DNA of 54,918 bases from JAGOUU01 sp964609155 (GTDB taxonomy: Bacteria > Pseudomonadota > Gammaproteobacteria > JAGOUU01). The first letter of the stretch is position 1; each line of letters begins with the position of its first letter. Position numbers and translations under genes: made by a program. Below, in pieces: positions 1 through 9,249 of this stretch. The DNA is taken from positions 1 to 54,918 of the forward strand of contig CAZSRF010000010.1 of assembly GCA_964609155.1 (NCBI GenBank). The letters are read 5' to 3'. Below the pieces are notes generated by a model that searched no databases, was not told the DNA's origin, and saw nothing but the letters and a program-made list of their open reading frames with translations.

Positions 1-124
1 TCGCCACTTCCCCTAAAGGGGAAGAAAACAAACTCACTATGGCTGAAGGGTTACCACTGGGCTTGACCGAGATGACAATACTACGTGAACATATACGTGT
101 GACAGGCTTTTTGCGTAAGCCTTG
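1..124. mobile_element. Right part of a MITE-like dispersed palindromic repeat, cut by the window edge
   Basis: The stretch ends near 124 with a variant of the terminal sequence TTTTGCGTAAGTCCTG that ends the elements at 10613, 24746 and 36468. It also carries the internal segment CGAGATGACAAT shared with the 10490 copy and GTGACAGGCTTTT shared with the 25430 copy. A hairpin with 8-bp arms lies at 7-24 (CTTCCCCT / AGGGGAAG). The left end is not in the window, so size and target-site duplication cannot be judged. It lies downstream of surA. No gene is visible in 1-154. Confidence 0.5.
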
Positions 125-154
125 AGCTGTTACAGCGGGTGTATAATGGTCGTA

Positions 155-1498
155 TTAAATCAAAATTTCAACCAAGGATTCACTTTTAAGTTTATTTTGC
201 CAAGAAGCTAAGGCGTCCTGAAACTTTTTGTTTTCAATAATTTGTTTAGCCTGTGCCGTTTTCCATGCGTCGGTATTATCAATAATTTTTTTATCTTCTA
301 ATTGAACAATATGCCAACCATAGGCTGTTTTAAATGGTGCACTTATTTCGTTGAGTTTTAATGAGCTCATTGTTTGTGCAAATTCAGGAACTACACTGTA
401 TTGACTAGTCCAACCTAATTCACCACCTTTGCTAGCACTTGACGGATCCTCAGAGTAAATTAAAGCCAAATCAGAAAAATTTTTATTTTTTAGTATGTCT
501 GTTTTGATTTTCTCAAGTTCTTTTTTAGCAACAATATCAGAAGTTATTTCATCATTTTTAATTAAAATATGTCGTACTTTATATTGCATTTCTTGATATT
601 TTTTCGAGTCACTTTTAATATCAGCTAGTTTAATAATATGAAAACCACTTTCATCACGAATGGGGCCGTAGACTTGATCTTTTGTAAGAGTAGGGACAAT
701 TTTTGCAAATAAATCAGGTAAATCTGCAGAATTGTACCATCCAAGATCACCACCTTTTAATGCTTGTTGGCCATCTGATGCTAACATAGCTATGTTAGCA
801 AATTTCTTTTTACCACTTTGTATTTCTTTTAAGATTTGTTCAGCTCTTGCTTGAGCAAGTTGGATTTTGTCGCTATCTGGTGAGTTTGGCACGGAGATCA
901 AGATATGACTTAATCTATAGCTATTTTTTCCATTATTATTGTTTAGTTTTTCTATTTCTTGCTGTATTTCGCGATTAGTAATTTTTATCTCGGAGTTTGC
1001 AATCGCTTTTTGTAGGCTCATTATAGTTAACTGGTTTATGATTTCTTTTTTAAATTCAGAGTAGTCTATCCCTTCTGCTTCAAGTTTTTTACGGAAATTT
1101 AAAACTGTAAGACTATTTTGTTTTGCAACAGTTTCAATGGCTGAATTAACTTGTTCTGGGGTCGCAGTTATGTTGTTTATTTTAGCTACTTGTAGTTGCA
1201 AAGCCTCTAGGACCATGTTGTTAAGCACTTGTTTGCGCATCTCTTGTAAAGGCGGAAGAGGGCTATTTTTCATTTGCTTTTTAAGCATTGATATTTTTCT
1301 ATCAAGTTCTATATTGGTGATAATATCGTCATTGACTATAGCAACAATATTATCTAGTTTTTGTTGTGATCTTTGGAGAGAAGGATGAGTAGTTGTAGCG
1401 CTATAAGTTAAATTCATACAGCCTATCGGGTACAGTAGCAAACAAAATATTATTTTTTTTGTATATTTATCAAGAACAAGAGGTAAATAAGTTGTCAT
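155..1498 (-). CDS. surA: Periplasmic chaperone / peptidyl-prolyl isomerase SurA
   Basis: SurA escorts unfolded outer-membrane proteins across the periplasm to the BAM complex. The 447-aa product has a hydrophobic signal segment at about residues 13-33 ending TYSA, then the SurA N-terminal chaperone domain (starting about 48, LDNIVAIVNDDIIT). Two parvulin (PpiC) domains follow, at about 195-293 (SHILISV...GGDLGWY...GFHIIKL) and 305-405 (RHILIKN...GGELGWT...GWHIVQL). Length is close to the usual ~430 aa. It sits 29 bp downstream of lptD on the same strand, the classic lptD-surA arrangement, and is probably cotranscribed with it. pdxA and ksgA, which often follow, are not seen before the window edge. 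Confidence 0.96.
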   Translation of the reverse strand: MTTYLPLVLDKYTKKIIFCLLLYPIGCMNLTYSATTTHPSLQRSQQKLDNIVAIVNDDIITNIELDRKISMLKKQMKNSPLPPLQEMRKQVLNNMVLEALQLQVAKINNITATPEQVNSAIETVAKQNSLTVLNFRKKLEAEGIDYSEFKKEIINQLTIMSLQKAIANSEIKITNREIQQEIEKLNNNNGKNSYRLSHILISVPNSPDSDKIQLAQARAEQILKEIQSGKKKFANIAMLASDGQQALKGGDLGWYNSADLPDLFAKIVPTLTKDQVYGPIRDESGFHIIKLADIKSDSKKYQEMQYKVRHILIKNDEITSDIVAKKELEKIKTDILKNKNFSDLALIYSEDPSSASKGGELGWTSQYSVVPEFAQTMSSLKLNEISAPFKTAYGWHIVQLEDKKIIDNTDAWKTAQAKQIIENKKFQDALASWQNKLKSESLVEILI

Positions 1499-1527
1499 AA
1501 TATTTTTTATATTTTGTTAGTGATTTA

Positions 1528-4128
1528 TTAGTATATAGTACTCAAATAATTTGTATACCCTGGAATATTGCTTCGCAGTGTACTCTCGTAACTTTCGTTT
1601 AGTTCGCCTAAGCCTTTTAAGCTAAATTGAATAGAATATATATTATCATATTTCTTCTTGGCTAAGCTATTAGTTCTAAGTCTTAGTTGATTCCGATAAC
1701 CAAATCTAACCGCCCAGCAACATTTTTGCAATTCTGCGCCAATATAATTATCAAGCGTTGCGTATTGCTGCAGATCATAACTGGTAAATCCTAGGATATT
1801 AATGTTTCTGTGAACAGGTAGATTAATAGAGCTTTCTATTTCTGACAGATTGTTATGTTGATTATTTGGTTTGAAAAGTTTATCGCCAGCTATATTTGTT
1901 TGAATATTACCTTCTTTAAGAAAATTGTATTCAAGATTAAATAACGGCTGTGGTGCCTTATAATTATTAGGTTTTACATAGTGTAAGCCTATATTGACTT
2001 TTCTTGTTTTATTTAATAAATAGTCCCATTGCCATTCAGCTCGGCCAATTACTTGGGGCTCAAAGTTGATATTTAATTCAGAGATCAAGGGAGATAGCCT
2101 GGTTTTGTAATCAGGTATTTCAGATTCGATACAATTTAATTTTATATTTCTATCACAAATTGTTACTTTTTTGTTCTGAAAATAGAAAGCTTGTCCTAAT
2201 TGTAACATTAAGTATTGCATGCCATTGTCAAGGTTTTGAAAGCGTGAGGTTAAGCCTGCGGTTAATTGATTAGCGTTACTTTGGCGATCAAAACCATAAA
2301 AGCTATTATCACGAAATAACTGATCATAAGTTAATGTGCTTTGTTTTATATCAAAATCTGGTGCCTGGTTTTGTTTTCTAAAGGGGATAAAAAGATAAAA
2401 TAATCTTGGTTCCAATGTTTGATTGTATTGTGTATTCTTAAATGAAAATGTTCTATCAAAATATAAACCATTATCAAGGCTATAAATTGGTATATTATAA
2501 TGTTGACTGTGGTTGTAGTGTAAACTTGTTGAACTTTCATTAAGCTTATTTAAGTCATAATGTCGCACATTAACAGCTATTTTGGGAATAATGTAACCAT
2601 AAGGTTTCTTAAATGGAGCGCTAATTGCAGGTTTAAAATAATATCTTTGTCCTTCAGCCGTTTTATTTGGGGCTGGGTGTAAAGGTGTAGCAAACCTCAT
2701 AACATGAGAGTCAAAAGAGGTAGATAAACTCAATGGCAGATTAGTTAAAGATTCGAGATTATAACTAAAAAGATCTCTATTACCGAAAGAAAATCCTGGC
2801 ATAATTCTATACGGTTCTGTTAGAGTAGGACCTTCAAGAGTGTGCAGTGTTTGATATCCTTTTACTAAAGCGGAAGCCTCCCATTCTTTGTAAAGATAAT
2901 TCATGCGTCCTTGCTGTAAAAAATGATTTTCTGCTTGTTTTCGGTACAACTCTGAGGGTGGGAGATCTATAATGTATTGGTTATCTGAAAAATAATTATA
3001 TTCAACACTTGATGATAAGTAAGGAGTCCATTGTTTATTATCTTTTAGTTTTACAGCATACCTTTGCGGATAGGCATGTCTTAAGCCTGATAACCGTGGA
3101 TCATGAGATGACATGTCTGATGGAGGGTTAAGCAAATGGACCTTTTTGAAAGCAGCAAAATCTCGATCATCTGGTAAAAATTCAAAGTTTAAAATATTAT
3201 CACCATAACTACTTAAATACCTGCTTTCAAATTGAAGCTGAGTGCCTCTTTTAGTCATGTATCGTGGCGTTACAGTTAAATCATAATTTGGTGCAAGATT
3301 TAAATAGTAAGGCTCTGCTATACTATACCCGTAACGATCAGAACTGTTATAAATGGGCATTAAAAAGCCGCTTTTACGCTGTTTTGAGGTTGGAAAGCTT
3401 AAATAGGGACTATAAAAAATGGGGACATCATAGAAATAGATAACTGTATGTTTTGCTATTCCAGTTTGTGCATTAGGATCGATATGGATTTCTTTAGCAT
3501 GAATTTCCCAATCGCTATCACTTGGCTGACAAGTTGTATAGATAGCATCATAGATGCTATAGCTTTTATCTTTAACAAAAACGCCCTTTTTTGCCTTACC
3601 TCGAGCATAGTTAGGATAATAACGGTAAAAAATATCGGAATCAATAGTAATAGTTTCACTAGGGAGATCAGCTTTAGCTTGCTTAGTGATAGCTCTTAGG
3701 TTAGGACTAAGGTATTCAACATTTTTATTGACGACGACCTCTGTCACTTTATTTAATGTAGGATCTCTATAAGCTGTAGCTTCATCTGCAGAAATTTTTT
3801 GATTGCTATCTAAAAATATAACATTACCTTTAAGTTTAGATACCCCGGTTTTAGCCAGTTCTGAACTTTCTGCAGAAATTTCTGGCATAGTTACCTTTGG
3901 AAATGTAGGTATTTGGTAGTACCCCGTGCATGGGCTATAATTTGCTTGTGTGTTGATCCAATCTGAGTTTAAAAAATTTAGGTCTAAGTCTGGTGTAAAG
4001 CTAATAGTTGATTTTTGATTTTCAATAGGATCGAGTTCAGGCGCAATTGACGCATCTCGTTGTTTAGCACAGACGTTTACTGCAGAACATAGTACTATTA
4101 ACAGTAATTTATTATTGAGTTTAGACAT
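1528..4128 (-). CDS. lptD: LPS-assembly outer-membrane protein LptD
   Basis: LptD is the outer-membrane barrel that, with LptE, inserts lipopolysaccharide into the outer leaflet. The 866-aa product has a signal peptide ending NVCA at residue 21, an N-terminal OstA/LptA-like beta-jellyroll (about 95-210, LKGNVIFLDSNQKISADEA) and a long C-terminal barrel. Cysteines stand where the E. coli inter-domain disulfides form: C67, C200 (YTTCQPSDSDW) and the adjacent pair C803-C804 (KCCWAVRFGYR), so the disulfide-controlled folding of LptD appears conserved. It is divergent from amgK across a 138-bp gap and is followed by surA. Confidence 0.96.
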   Translation of the reverse strand: MSKLNNKLLLIVLCSAVNVCAKQRDASIAPELDPIENQKSTISFTPDLDLNFLNSDWINTQANYSPCTGYYQIPTFPKVTMPEISAESSELAKTGVSKLKGNVIFLDSNQKISADEATAYRDPTLNKVTEVVVNKNVEYLSPNLRAITKQAKADLPSETITIDSDIFYRYYPNYARGKAKKGVFVKDKSYSIYDAIYTTCQPSDSDWEIHAKEIHIDPNAQTGIAKHTVIYFYDVPIFYSPYLSFPTSKQRKSGFLMPIYNSSDRYGYSIAEPYYLNLAPNYDLTVTPRYMTKRGTQLQFESRYLSSYGDNILNFEFLPDDRDFAAFKKVHLLNPPSDMSSHDPRLSGLRHAYPQRYAVKLKDNKQWTPYLSSSVEYNYFSDNQYIIDLPPSELYRKQAENHFLQQGRMNYLYKEWEASALVKGYQTLHTLEGPTLTEPYRIMPGFSFGNRDLFSYNLESLTNLPLSLSTSFDSHVMRFATPLHPAPNKTAEGQRYYFKPAISAPFKKPYGYIIPKIAVNVRHYDLNKLNESSTSLHYNHSQHYNIPIYSLDNGLYFDRTFSFKNTQYNQTLEPRLFYLFIPFRKQNQAPDFDIKQSTLTYDQLFRDNSFYGFDRQSNANQLTAGLTSRFQNLDNGMQYLMLQLGQAFYFQNKKVTICDRNIKLNCIESEIPDYKTRLSPLISELNINFEPQVIGRAEWQWDYLLNKTRKVNIGLHYVKPNNYKAPQPLFNLEYNFLKEGNIQTNIAGDKLFKPNNQHNNLSEIESSINLPVHRNINILGFTSYDLQQYATLDNYIGAELQKCCWAVRFGYRNQLRLRTNSLAKKKYDNIYSIQFSLKGLGELNESYESTLRSNIPGYTNYLSTIY

Positions 4129-4223
4129 TTAAATTTACTGCCCAGTCATAAATATTTTCATTCTATAGTAAATATTTAGTAATTTCAGCTGTATGATATA
4201 AGATATTAATAATAATATTTATG

Positions 4224-4253
4224 TTTACATATAAGTTTAATTGATAGTTTAAT
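4224..4253 (+). promoter_or_regulatory. Possible sigma70-like promoter of amgK
   Basis: In the 138-bp divergent gap between lptD and amgK, TTTACA (4224-4229) and TTTAAT (4248-4253) are separated by 18 bp, upstream of the amgK ATG at 4267. The -10 box is very close to the start codon, implying a near-leaderless message, and the gap is extremely AT-rich, so this may be a chance match. Confidence 0.25.
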
Positions 4254-4266
4254 AGACGATAAAAAA

Positions 4267-5316
4267 ATGAATTTAATCAACTGGCTCGAGGGTTTGTATC
4301 ATCAAAAAATTGAGTTAAGTTTATTAAACAATGATGCTAGTTTTAGAAAATATTACAGGTTTTTATTTAATCAGCACAGTCTGATTGCTGTTGATTCTCC
4401 ACCCACGCACGAAAAAAACCAAGAATTTATTAGCATTCAAAAGATATTGAGTAATTGTCATGTTCGGGTGCCTAATATTATACAAAGTGACTTAGAAAAA
4501 GGTTTTTTTGTATTAGAGGACTTGGGTAATCAAACCTTATTACCATTGTTATTAAATCTGCAAAAGACTAATTCAGATCCATATTTTTTATATAATAAGT
4601 GCCTTGATGAACTTATTAAGATACAGCTTGCAATCAAACAAGATAGCGCGAGTAATCTACCTGAGTTATTAAGTTTGCCTATATATAATGCAGAATTATT
4701 GAAATTCGAGATGGAGCTGTTTACAGAGTGGTTCTTACAAAAGTACTTAAACTTTAGACTAAGTGAATCTGAGACGCAGTTGTTGAATGACTTATTTTAT
4801 TTGCTTATAGAAAATGCTCATACCCAGCCACAGGTTGTTGTTCATAGAGATTTTCATTCTAGAAATCTAATGTTAGTTGAAATGCAACAAGTTGCTGTGA
4901 TTGATTTTCAAGACGCTGTATTGGGGCCCGTGACTTATGATTTAGCGTCGTTATTTCGTGACTGTTACATAGCATGGCCTATAGAACTTGTTAAATCATG
5001 GATTGATAAATATTTTGATGAACTTAAAATAAATAAAATTGTAGACGAACATCTAACAACAGAACAATTTTGGAATTGGTTTTTGCAAATGAGTTTACAA
5101 CGTAATTTAAAAGCTGTGGGAATATTTGCACGATTATTATTAAGAGATAACAAGCCTGGGTACATTAAAGATATTCCAAGGACATTGTCTTATGCAATAG
5201 AAGTGACAGGTTTAATCAATAATAAGATATTCCAAGCTGTTCATCAGCTATTAATCACAAAAATTATTCCAGCATTAAATGCTAAAAATACATCAGAAGC
5301 TTTTTTATATGATTAA
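4267..5316 (+). CDS. amgK: Anomeric N-acetylmuramate/N-acetylglucosamine kinase AmgK
   Basis: AmgK phosphorylates the anomeric carbon of recycled MurNAc (and GlcNAc), the first step of the salvage path that bypasses de novo UDP-MurNAc synthesis. The 349-aa protein belongs to the aminoglycoside-phosphotransferase/choline-kinase fold: catalytic loop HRDFHSRN at 193-200 (D195 the likely catalytic base) and the metal-binding segment IDFQDA with D213. The position beside lptD and directly upstream of murU matches the amgK-murU pair described in Pseudomonas and related gammaproteobacteria. Its last 8 bp overlap the murU start, implying translational coupling. Confidence 0.88.
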   Translation: MNLINWLEGLYHQKIELSLLNNDASFRKYYRFLFNQHSLIAVDSPPTHEKNQEFISIQKILSNCHVRVPNIIQSDLEKGFFVLEDLGNQTLLPLLLNLQKTNSDPYFLYNKCLDELIKIQLAIKQDSASNLPELLSLPIYNAELLKFEMELFTEWFLQKYLNFRLSESETQLLNDLFYLLIENAHTQPQVVVHRDFHSRNLMLVEMQQVAVIDFQDAVLGPVTYDLASLFRDCYIAWPIELVKSWIDKYFDELKINKIVDEHLTTEQFWNWFLQMSLQRNLKAVGIFARLLLRDNKPGYIKDIPRTLSYAIEVTGLINNKIFQAVHQLLITKIIPALNAKNTSEAFLYD

Positions 5317-6034
5317 CCAGGCCATTATTTTAGCTGCAGGTTTTGGCACAAGACTCAAGCCTTTGACTGACACTTGCCCAAAGCCGTTGCTTCCCATAAA
5401 TGATAAGCCACTTTTGGCATATCAATTACAAGCATTGCAACGGGCGGGAATTAAAAGGGTAATTATTCACGTTTCTTATCTATCTGATTTGATCGTTAAT
5501 ACTATTGCAGATGGTTACTCTTATGGGTTAGATCTTGAAATTATTTACGCTTATTCAGCGGAGCCGTTAGACACTGGTGGTGGTATACAGTTATCTACTA
5601 ATTTTTTGTTAGATCAAGAAAAACCATTTATATGTATTAATGGCAAAATATATACTGATTATAACTATCAGTTATTAAATAATTATTATGCAGATGATAA
5701 ATTAGGGCATATGGTGTTGGTGCCAAACCCCAGAGAAAATCCAGATGGTGATTATAATATAGGTCACAATAAAACATTATTTAAAAAAATTGATCAAGAA
5801 AATTATTACTATGACTATACTTACAGTGGTATAGCCGTGTACAATGCAAAGCTTTTAATTCCGCATTTGCGAGAAACATCAGTGGACAGCTTGCATAATA
5901 ATAAATTTTCCATTATCAAAATTATTAATCAAAATTTAGATAATATATCAGCTAGTTTATATGAAGGTATGTGGCACGGCCTTGAGACTGTGGAGCAATA
6001 CAACGAATTAAAGGATCAAAAAGTTTATGTCTAG
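5309..6034 (+). CDS. murU: N-acetylmuramate alpha-1-phosphate uridylyltransferase MurU
   Basis: MurU converts MurNAc-1-phosphate (made by AmgK) to UDP-MurNAc. The 241-aa product shows the sugar-nucleotidyltransferase signature AAGFGTRL (9-16) and the KPLLPI segment (25-30), plus the GGG-containing loop after EPLDT. An in-frame ATG lies upstream at 5279, but the ATG at 5309 starts just before the conserved strand AIILAAG, follows AGAAG at about the right distance and gives the usual 8-bp overlap with amgK, so 5309 is preferred. It overlaps rpe by 8 bp. Confidence 0.87.
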   Translation: MINQAIILAAGFGTRLKPLTDTCPKPLLPINDKPLLAYQLQALQRAGIKRVIIHVSYLSDLIVNTIADGYSYGLDLEIIYAYSAEPLDTGGGIQLSTNFLLDQEKPFICINGKIYTDYNYQLLNNYYADDKLGHMVLVPNPRENPDGDYNIGHNKTLFKKIDQENYYYDYTYSGIAVYNAKLLIPHLRETSVDSLHNNKFSIIKIINQNLDNISASLYEGMWHGLETVEQYNELKDQKVYV

Positions 6035-6704
6035 TAAATTTTTAATAGCTCCATCTATATTATCAGCAGATTTAGCTAGATTAGGTGAGGAAGTTTCATT
6101 AGTGTTAGCAGCGGGAGCTGACATTATTCATTTTGATGTTATGGATAACCACTATGTACCAAATTTAACTTTTGGTCCAGCAATTTGTCAAAGTTTGAGA
6201 AACTATGGGATTACGGCACCTATAGATGTTCATTTGATGACTGAGCCTGTGGATGAACTTATAGAAGCCTTTGCTAAAGCTGGAGCTAGTATGATTTCTT
6301 TTCATCCAGAGGCTTCAAAACATATTGATCGTTCTGTTAACTTAATTAAACAATATAATTGTCTAGCTGGTCTAGCTTTAAACCCTGCTACTCCTGTTGA
6401 TGTTTTGGAGTATATTCTGGAAAAGCTAGATTTTGTTTTATTAATGAGTGTTAACCCTGGGTTTGGTGGGCAAAAATTTATCCCTTCTGTATTGTCGAAA
6501 ATAACGGCTTTAAAAAAACTCATAGACAGTAGAAAATGTAGTACTAAAATGGCTATAGATGGTGGTATCAATATAGAAAATATTGCCCAAGTTGCGCAGT
6601 TAGGGGTGACTATATTTGTCGCTGGGGCGGCTATTTATAATACCCAGGATTATAAATCTACCATTGATCAAATGCGTGCTAAATTAGCTAGTGTGAAAAG
6701 CTAG
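6027..6704 (+). CDS. rpe: Ribulose-phosphate 3-epimerase
   Basis: Rpe interconverts ribulose-5-phosphate and xylulose-5-phosphate in the pentose phosphate pathway. The 225-aa TIM-barrel has all family blocks: IAPSILSADLARLG near the N-terminus, the metal-binding FDVMDNHYVPNLTFG, DVHLM, LMSVNPGFGGQKF and the phosphate-binding DGGIN and VAGAAIY segments. Length is the family norm. It starts inside the end of murU (8-bp overlap), so amgK-murU-rpe form one transcriptional unit. Confidence 0.96.
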   Translation: MSSKFLIAPSILSADLARLGEEVSLVLAAGADIIHFDVMDNHYVPNLTFGPAICQSLRNYGITAPIDVHLMTEPVDELIEAFAKAGASMISFHPEASKHIDRSVNLIKQYNCLAGLALNPATPVDVLEYILEKLDFVLLMSVNPGFGGQKFIPSVLSKITALKKLIDSRKCSTKMAIDGGINIENIAQVAQLGVTIFVAGAAIYNTQDYKSTIDQMRAKLASVKS

Positions 6705-6726
6705 ATTAGAAAATTAGATTAAATTA

Positions 6727-7299
6727 ATGCTGTCTTTATTAGTAATAGATAATTATGATTCATTTACTTATAACCTTGTCGCCTATTGTCAGGAGTTGGG
6801 TGCTAAAGCAGCTGTTTTTTATAATGATGAAATAAGTTGTGAAGAAATATTAAAGATTAATCCAGCTAAAATTTTGTTGTCGCCTGGTCCAGGTAATCCT
6901 GACGAGTCAGGAGTATGTTTAGATATTATTGATAGGTTTCACAAAGTTATCCCCATATTAGGTGTTTGTTTAGGGCATCAGTGCATTGGTCAATATTTTG
7001 GTGGTAGAGTAATTCATGCGCCAACTATAATGCATGGTAAAACCTCTATAATTACTCACAATGAATCTGGCTTATTTAAAAATATCAAAAATAATCTTAG
7101 TGTAACCAGATATCATTCTTTAATAATTGATAATGATACCATTCCAGATTGTTTAGAGGTAACAGCCACAGTAAATAGTGATCCTAGGCAAATTATGGCT
7201 ATTGAACATAGAAACTATCAAGTATACGGGGTACAGTTCCATCCTGAGGCAATATTATCAGAATATGGACATGAGATATTATCTAATTTTTTAAAATAA
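6727..7299 (+). CDS. pabA: Glutamine amidotransferase subunit of anthranilate / aminodeoxychorismate synthase
   Basis: This class-I glutamine amidotransferase supplies ammonia to TrpE (anthranilate, tryptophan) or PabB (aminodeoxychorismate, folate). The 190-aa product has IDNYDSFTYNL at the N-terminus, the oxyanion segment LLSPGPGNP, the nucleophile in GVCLGHQ (C81) and the His/Glu pair HPE (H172, E174). TrpG and PabA cannot be separated by sequence alone, and many bacteria use one protein for both. No synthase large subunit or other trp gene lies next to it. It is 22 bp after rpe and converges on the gene at 7303. Confidence 0.88.
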   Translation: MLSLLVIDNYDSFTYNLVAYCQELGAKAAVFYNDEISCEEILKINPAKILLSPGPGNPDESGVCLDIIDRFHKVIPILGVCLGHQCIGQYFGGRVIHAPTIMHGKTSIITHNESGLFKNIKNNLSVTRYHSLIIDNDTIPDCLEVTATVNSDPRQIMAIEHRNYQVYGVQFHPEAILSEYGHEILSNFLK

Positions 7300-7302
7300 T
7301 AT

Positions 7303-9150
7303 TTATGGGTTAGAGCTAGGGCTAGGTGGTAGGCTAAGTGAAGAGCCTGAGGGGTGGAGGCATAAAGGGGGAAAGCTAGTAGCGTCTGCTAGACCAGCTA
7401 AACTAGGTTGACTAGGATTATAATACCTAGTTTGCAATGTACCAGGAGAGTTTGGTGAAGAAGGCGTGGATCCTGGCAAAGGCTTAGTTATAGCTTTTTG
7501 GCATGCCAATTTTCTTTCATGATTAAACGTTTCTAAAGCACTAAGATGCTCTTTATTGAGTTCTTTTAATAAGTCTTTTTGTTTTTTATTACCGTTAAGT
7601 GTAACACCAAACATGTCTGATAGCGTATTGTAGTAATGATCAGAGAGGTTTTGTGAGCATTTAATAATATAGCCTCCTAATGCCATAAACGCACAAGGTG
7701 CAAATACCCATGGTCCAAGAGTGGTAGCAAAAGCAAATTTAGCTATTAATTGCACTGCTGCTGTTAAGCCTAGAGTTGAAGGTCCAATGCTAGTAATAGC
7801 ACGTAAGAGTAAGATAAAAACGGTGCCAGTAATGGATAAAAATAATCTAAATCTACTGTATGTAGGTTGGATATTATCTAAAGATAAACTTTGTAATCGA
7901 GAGATCTTATTTTGTAATCCTTCAACTTCCTGCATCAAAGGCTGTTGGTATATAGCAAGAATTTTATTTCGTTTTGATTTAATTTCTTTTTCTAGGGTAG
8001 CAATTTTTTTAATAGGTGTGCTACTGAACCATTTTTCAATTAAGGTTTCGAAGTAGTTGTACAGTATTTTTTGTTCCACGAACAAAGTGTAGATGGCAAT
8101 AGTGCATGCAGCACCTACGATAGCCCCAGCAGGCACTAGGCTAAAAAAACTTAAAAAAGATATGCTGCCCATTTGGCTAAAAAATTTATCAATACTGAAA
8201 AAACCAGTCATGGAGGCACCTACTGCACCGACAATAAATACTACATCAAAAAATCTGCGTGCAATATACTTCCACCAAGGCATGTTGCCTCTAGATAGTT
8301 TAGATGAAAAATATTGCCACCACGATAACTTTGTAACTTTTGGTGTTTCAGCGACTGGCTGACCTTTAACTTGATGTTTGAGTTGTAATTTATATTCGCG
8401 TTGAGTATCTTCAAAATCTTTTTTAATAAATCGGTTAAAACCCAATAATTTTAAAGTTTCATTGAATTGGCATACAAGATTTTGTGATGATTTAATGATG
8501 TAACTAACGGCTGACATTAATGCGTAGGCTAATATAAAATAAGTCGGTGGTGCTGGGAGAAGAAATGCAGAAGCGATCACCAAGAAAATACTTTTCAAAC
8601 CAAGCATTGTGGAGCCAATGCTGACTATTGCCCTTAAGCTAACAATAACAAAAGCGATAAGATGACCAAAGTAAAATCTTACTTTATAAAACGTCCACGA
8701 TAGAAATGATCGGTGTCTGTTTTTAGGTGGTTGTGTATCTGTGCTATTTTCTTCATAAGGCTCAGATAAGGTTGTTAGCTTTAATTTTAACTCTTTGGTT
8801 TGCTCATGATAAGTTTTATCATATTTTATTCCAGATTTTGAGCTATTAAGTAGCGAAGGAAATAAGTTGGCAAATAATTGCTTGATAAGATTTACAAAAT
8901 GCTTATGAAAAATTTGTTGTTCAACTATTATAGAGTATAAGGCTATTGTTGTAGCAGAGAGAAATATATATAAATAAGGGATTAAAGAAAGAAAATTAAG
9001 GCCAGGTACTACACTTAATGAAGTTATAAATGCATTAATGCTAAAGTAACCTTGAGTAGCACTAGCAATTGCGCCTATCCAATATAATATGCTAGTAAAT
9101 ATACTCAATAAGCTATAGTTATATTCCACACCTTTAGCGTCTTTAGACAT
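7303..9150 (-). CDS. Orphan multi-pass membrane protein made of two homologous halves
   Basis: I do not recognise a family. The 615-aa product contains an internal duplication: residues ~20-240 and ~299-518 share the same order of segments at an offset of 277-282 residues. Pairs include YSIIVEQQI (72) with YTLFVEQKI (354), LRAIVSIGSTMLGL (172) with LRAITSIGPSTLGL (449), and YIIKSSQNL (217) with YIIKCSQNL (494). Each half has several hydrophobic segments fit to cross a membrane, then a charged linker. The C-terminal ~50 residues are Pro/Ser-rich and probably disordered. GAGAG upstream of the ATG could be the ribosome binding site. It converges with pabA and has no functional neighbour. A membrane-targeted effector is conceivable but unproven. 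Confidence 0.8.
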   Translation of the reverse strand: MSKDAKGVEYNYSLLSIFTSILYWIGAIASATQGYFSINAFITSLSVVPGLNFLSLIPYLYIFLSATTIALYSIIVEQQIFHKHFVNLIKQLFANLFPSLLNSSKSGIKYDKTYHEQTKELKLKLTTLSEPYEENSTDTQPPKNRHRSFLSWTFYKVRFYFGHLIAFVIVSLRAIVSIGSTMLGLKSIFLVIASAFLLPAPPTYFILAYALMSAVSYIIKSSQNLVCQFNETLKLLGFNRFIKKDFEDTQREYKLQLKHQVKGQPVAETPKVTKLSWWQYFSSKLSRGNMPWWKYIARRFFDVVFIVGAVGASMTGFFSIDKFFSQMGSISFLSFFSLVPAGAIVGAACTIAIYTLFVEQKILYNYFETLIEKWFSSTPIKKIATLEKEIKSKRNKILAIYQQPLMQEVEGLQNKISRLQSLSLDNIQPTYSRFRLFLSITGTVFILLLRAITSIGPSTLGLTAAVQLIAKFAFATTLGPWVFAPCAFMALGGYIIKCSQNLSDHYYNTLSDMFGVTLNGNKKQKDLLKELNKEHLSALETFNHERKLACQKAITKPLPGSTPSSPNSPGTLQTRYYNPSQPSLAGLADATSFPPLCLHPSGSSLSLPPSPSSNP

Positions 9151-9249
9151 GATATTAGACTCTCATAAAATGTGTCATATTGTAGCATGCTTAGCAATGA
9201 TTTACGATAACTTAGTAAAAAACACACCATAATATAGTTTGATAATCAA

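Noticed and set aside
1..154. Partial gene at the window start
   Set aside because: No frame of useful length, and the sequence matches the dispersed palindromic repeat.
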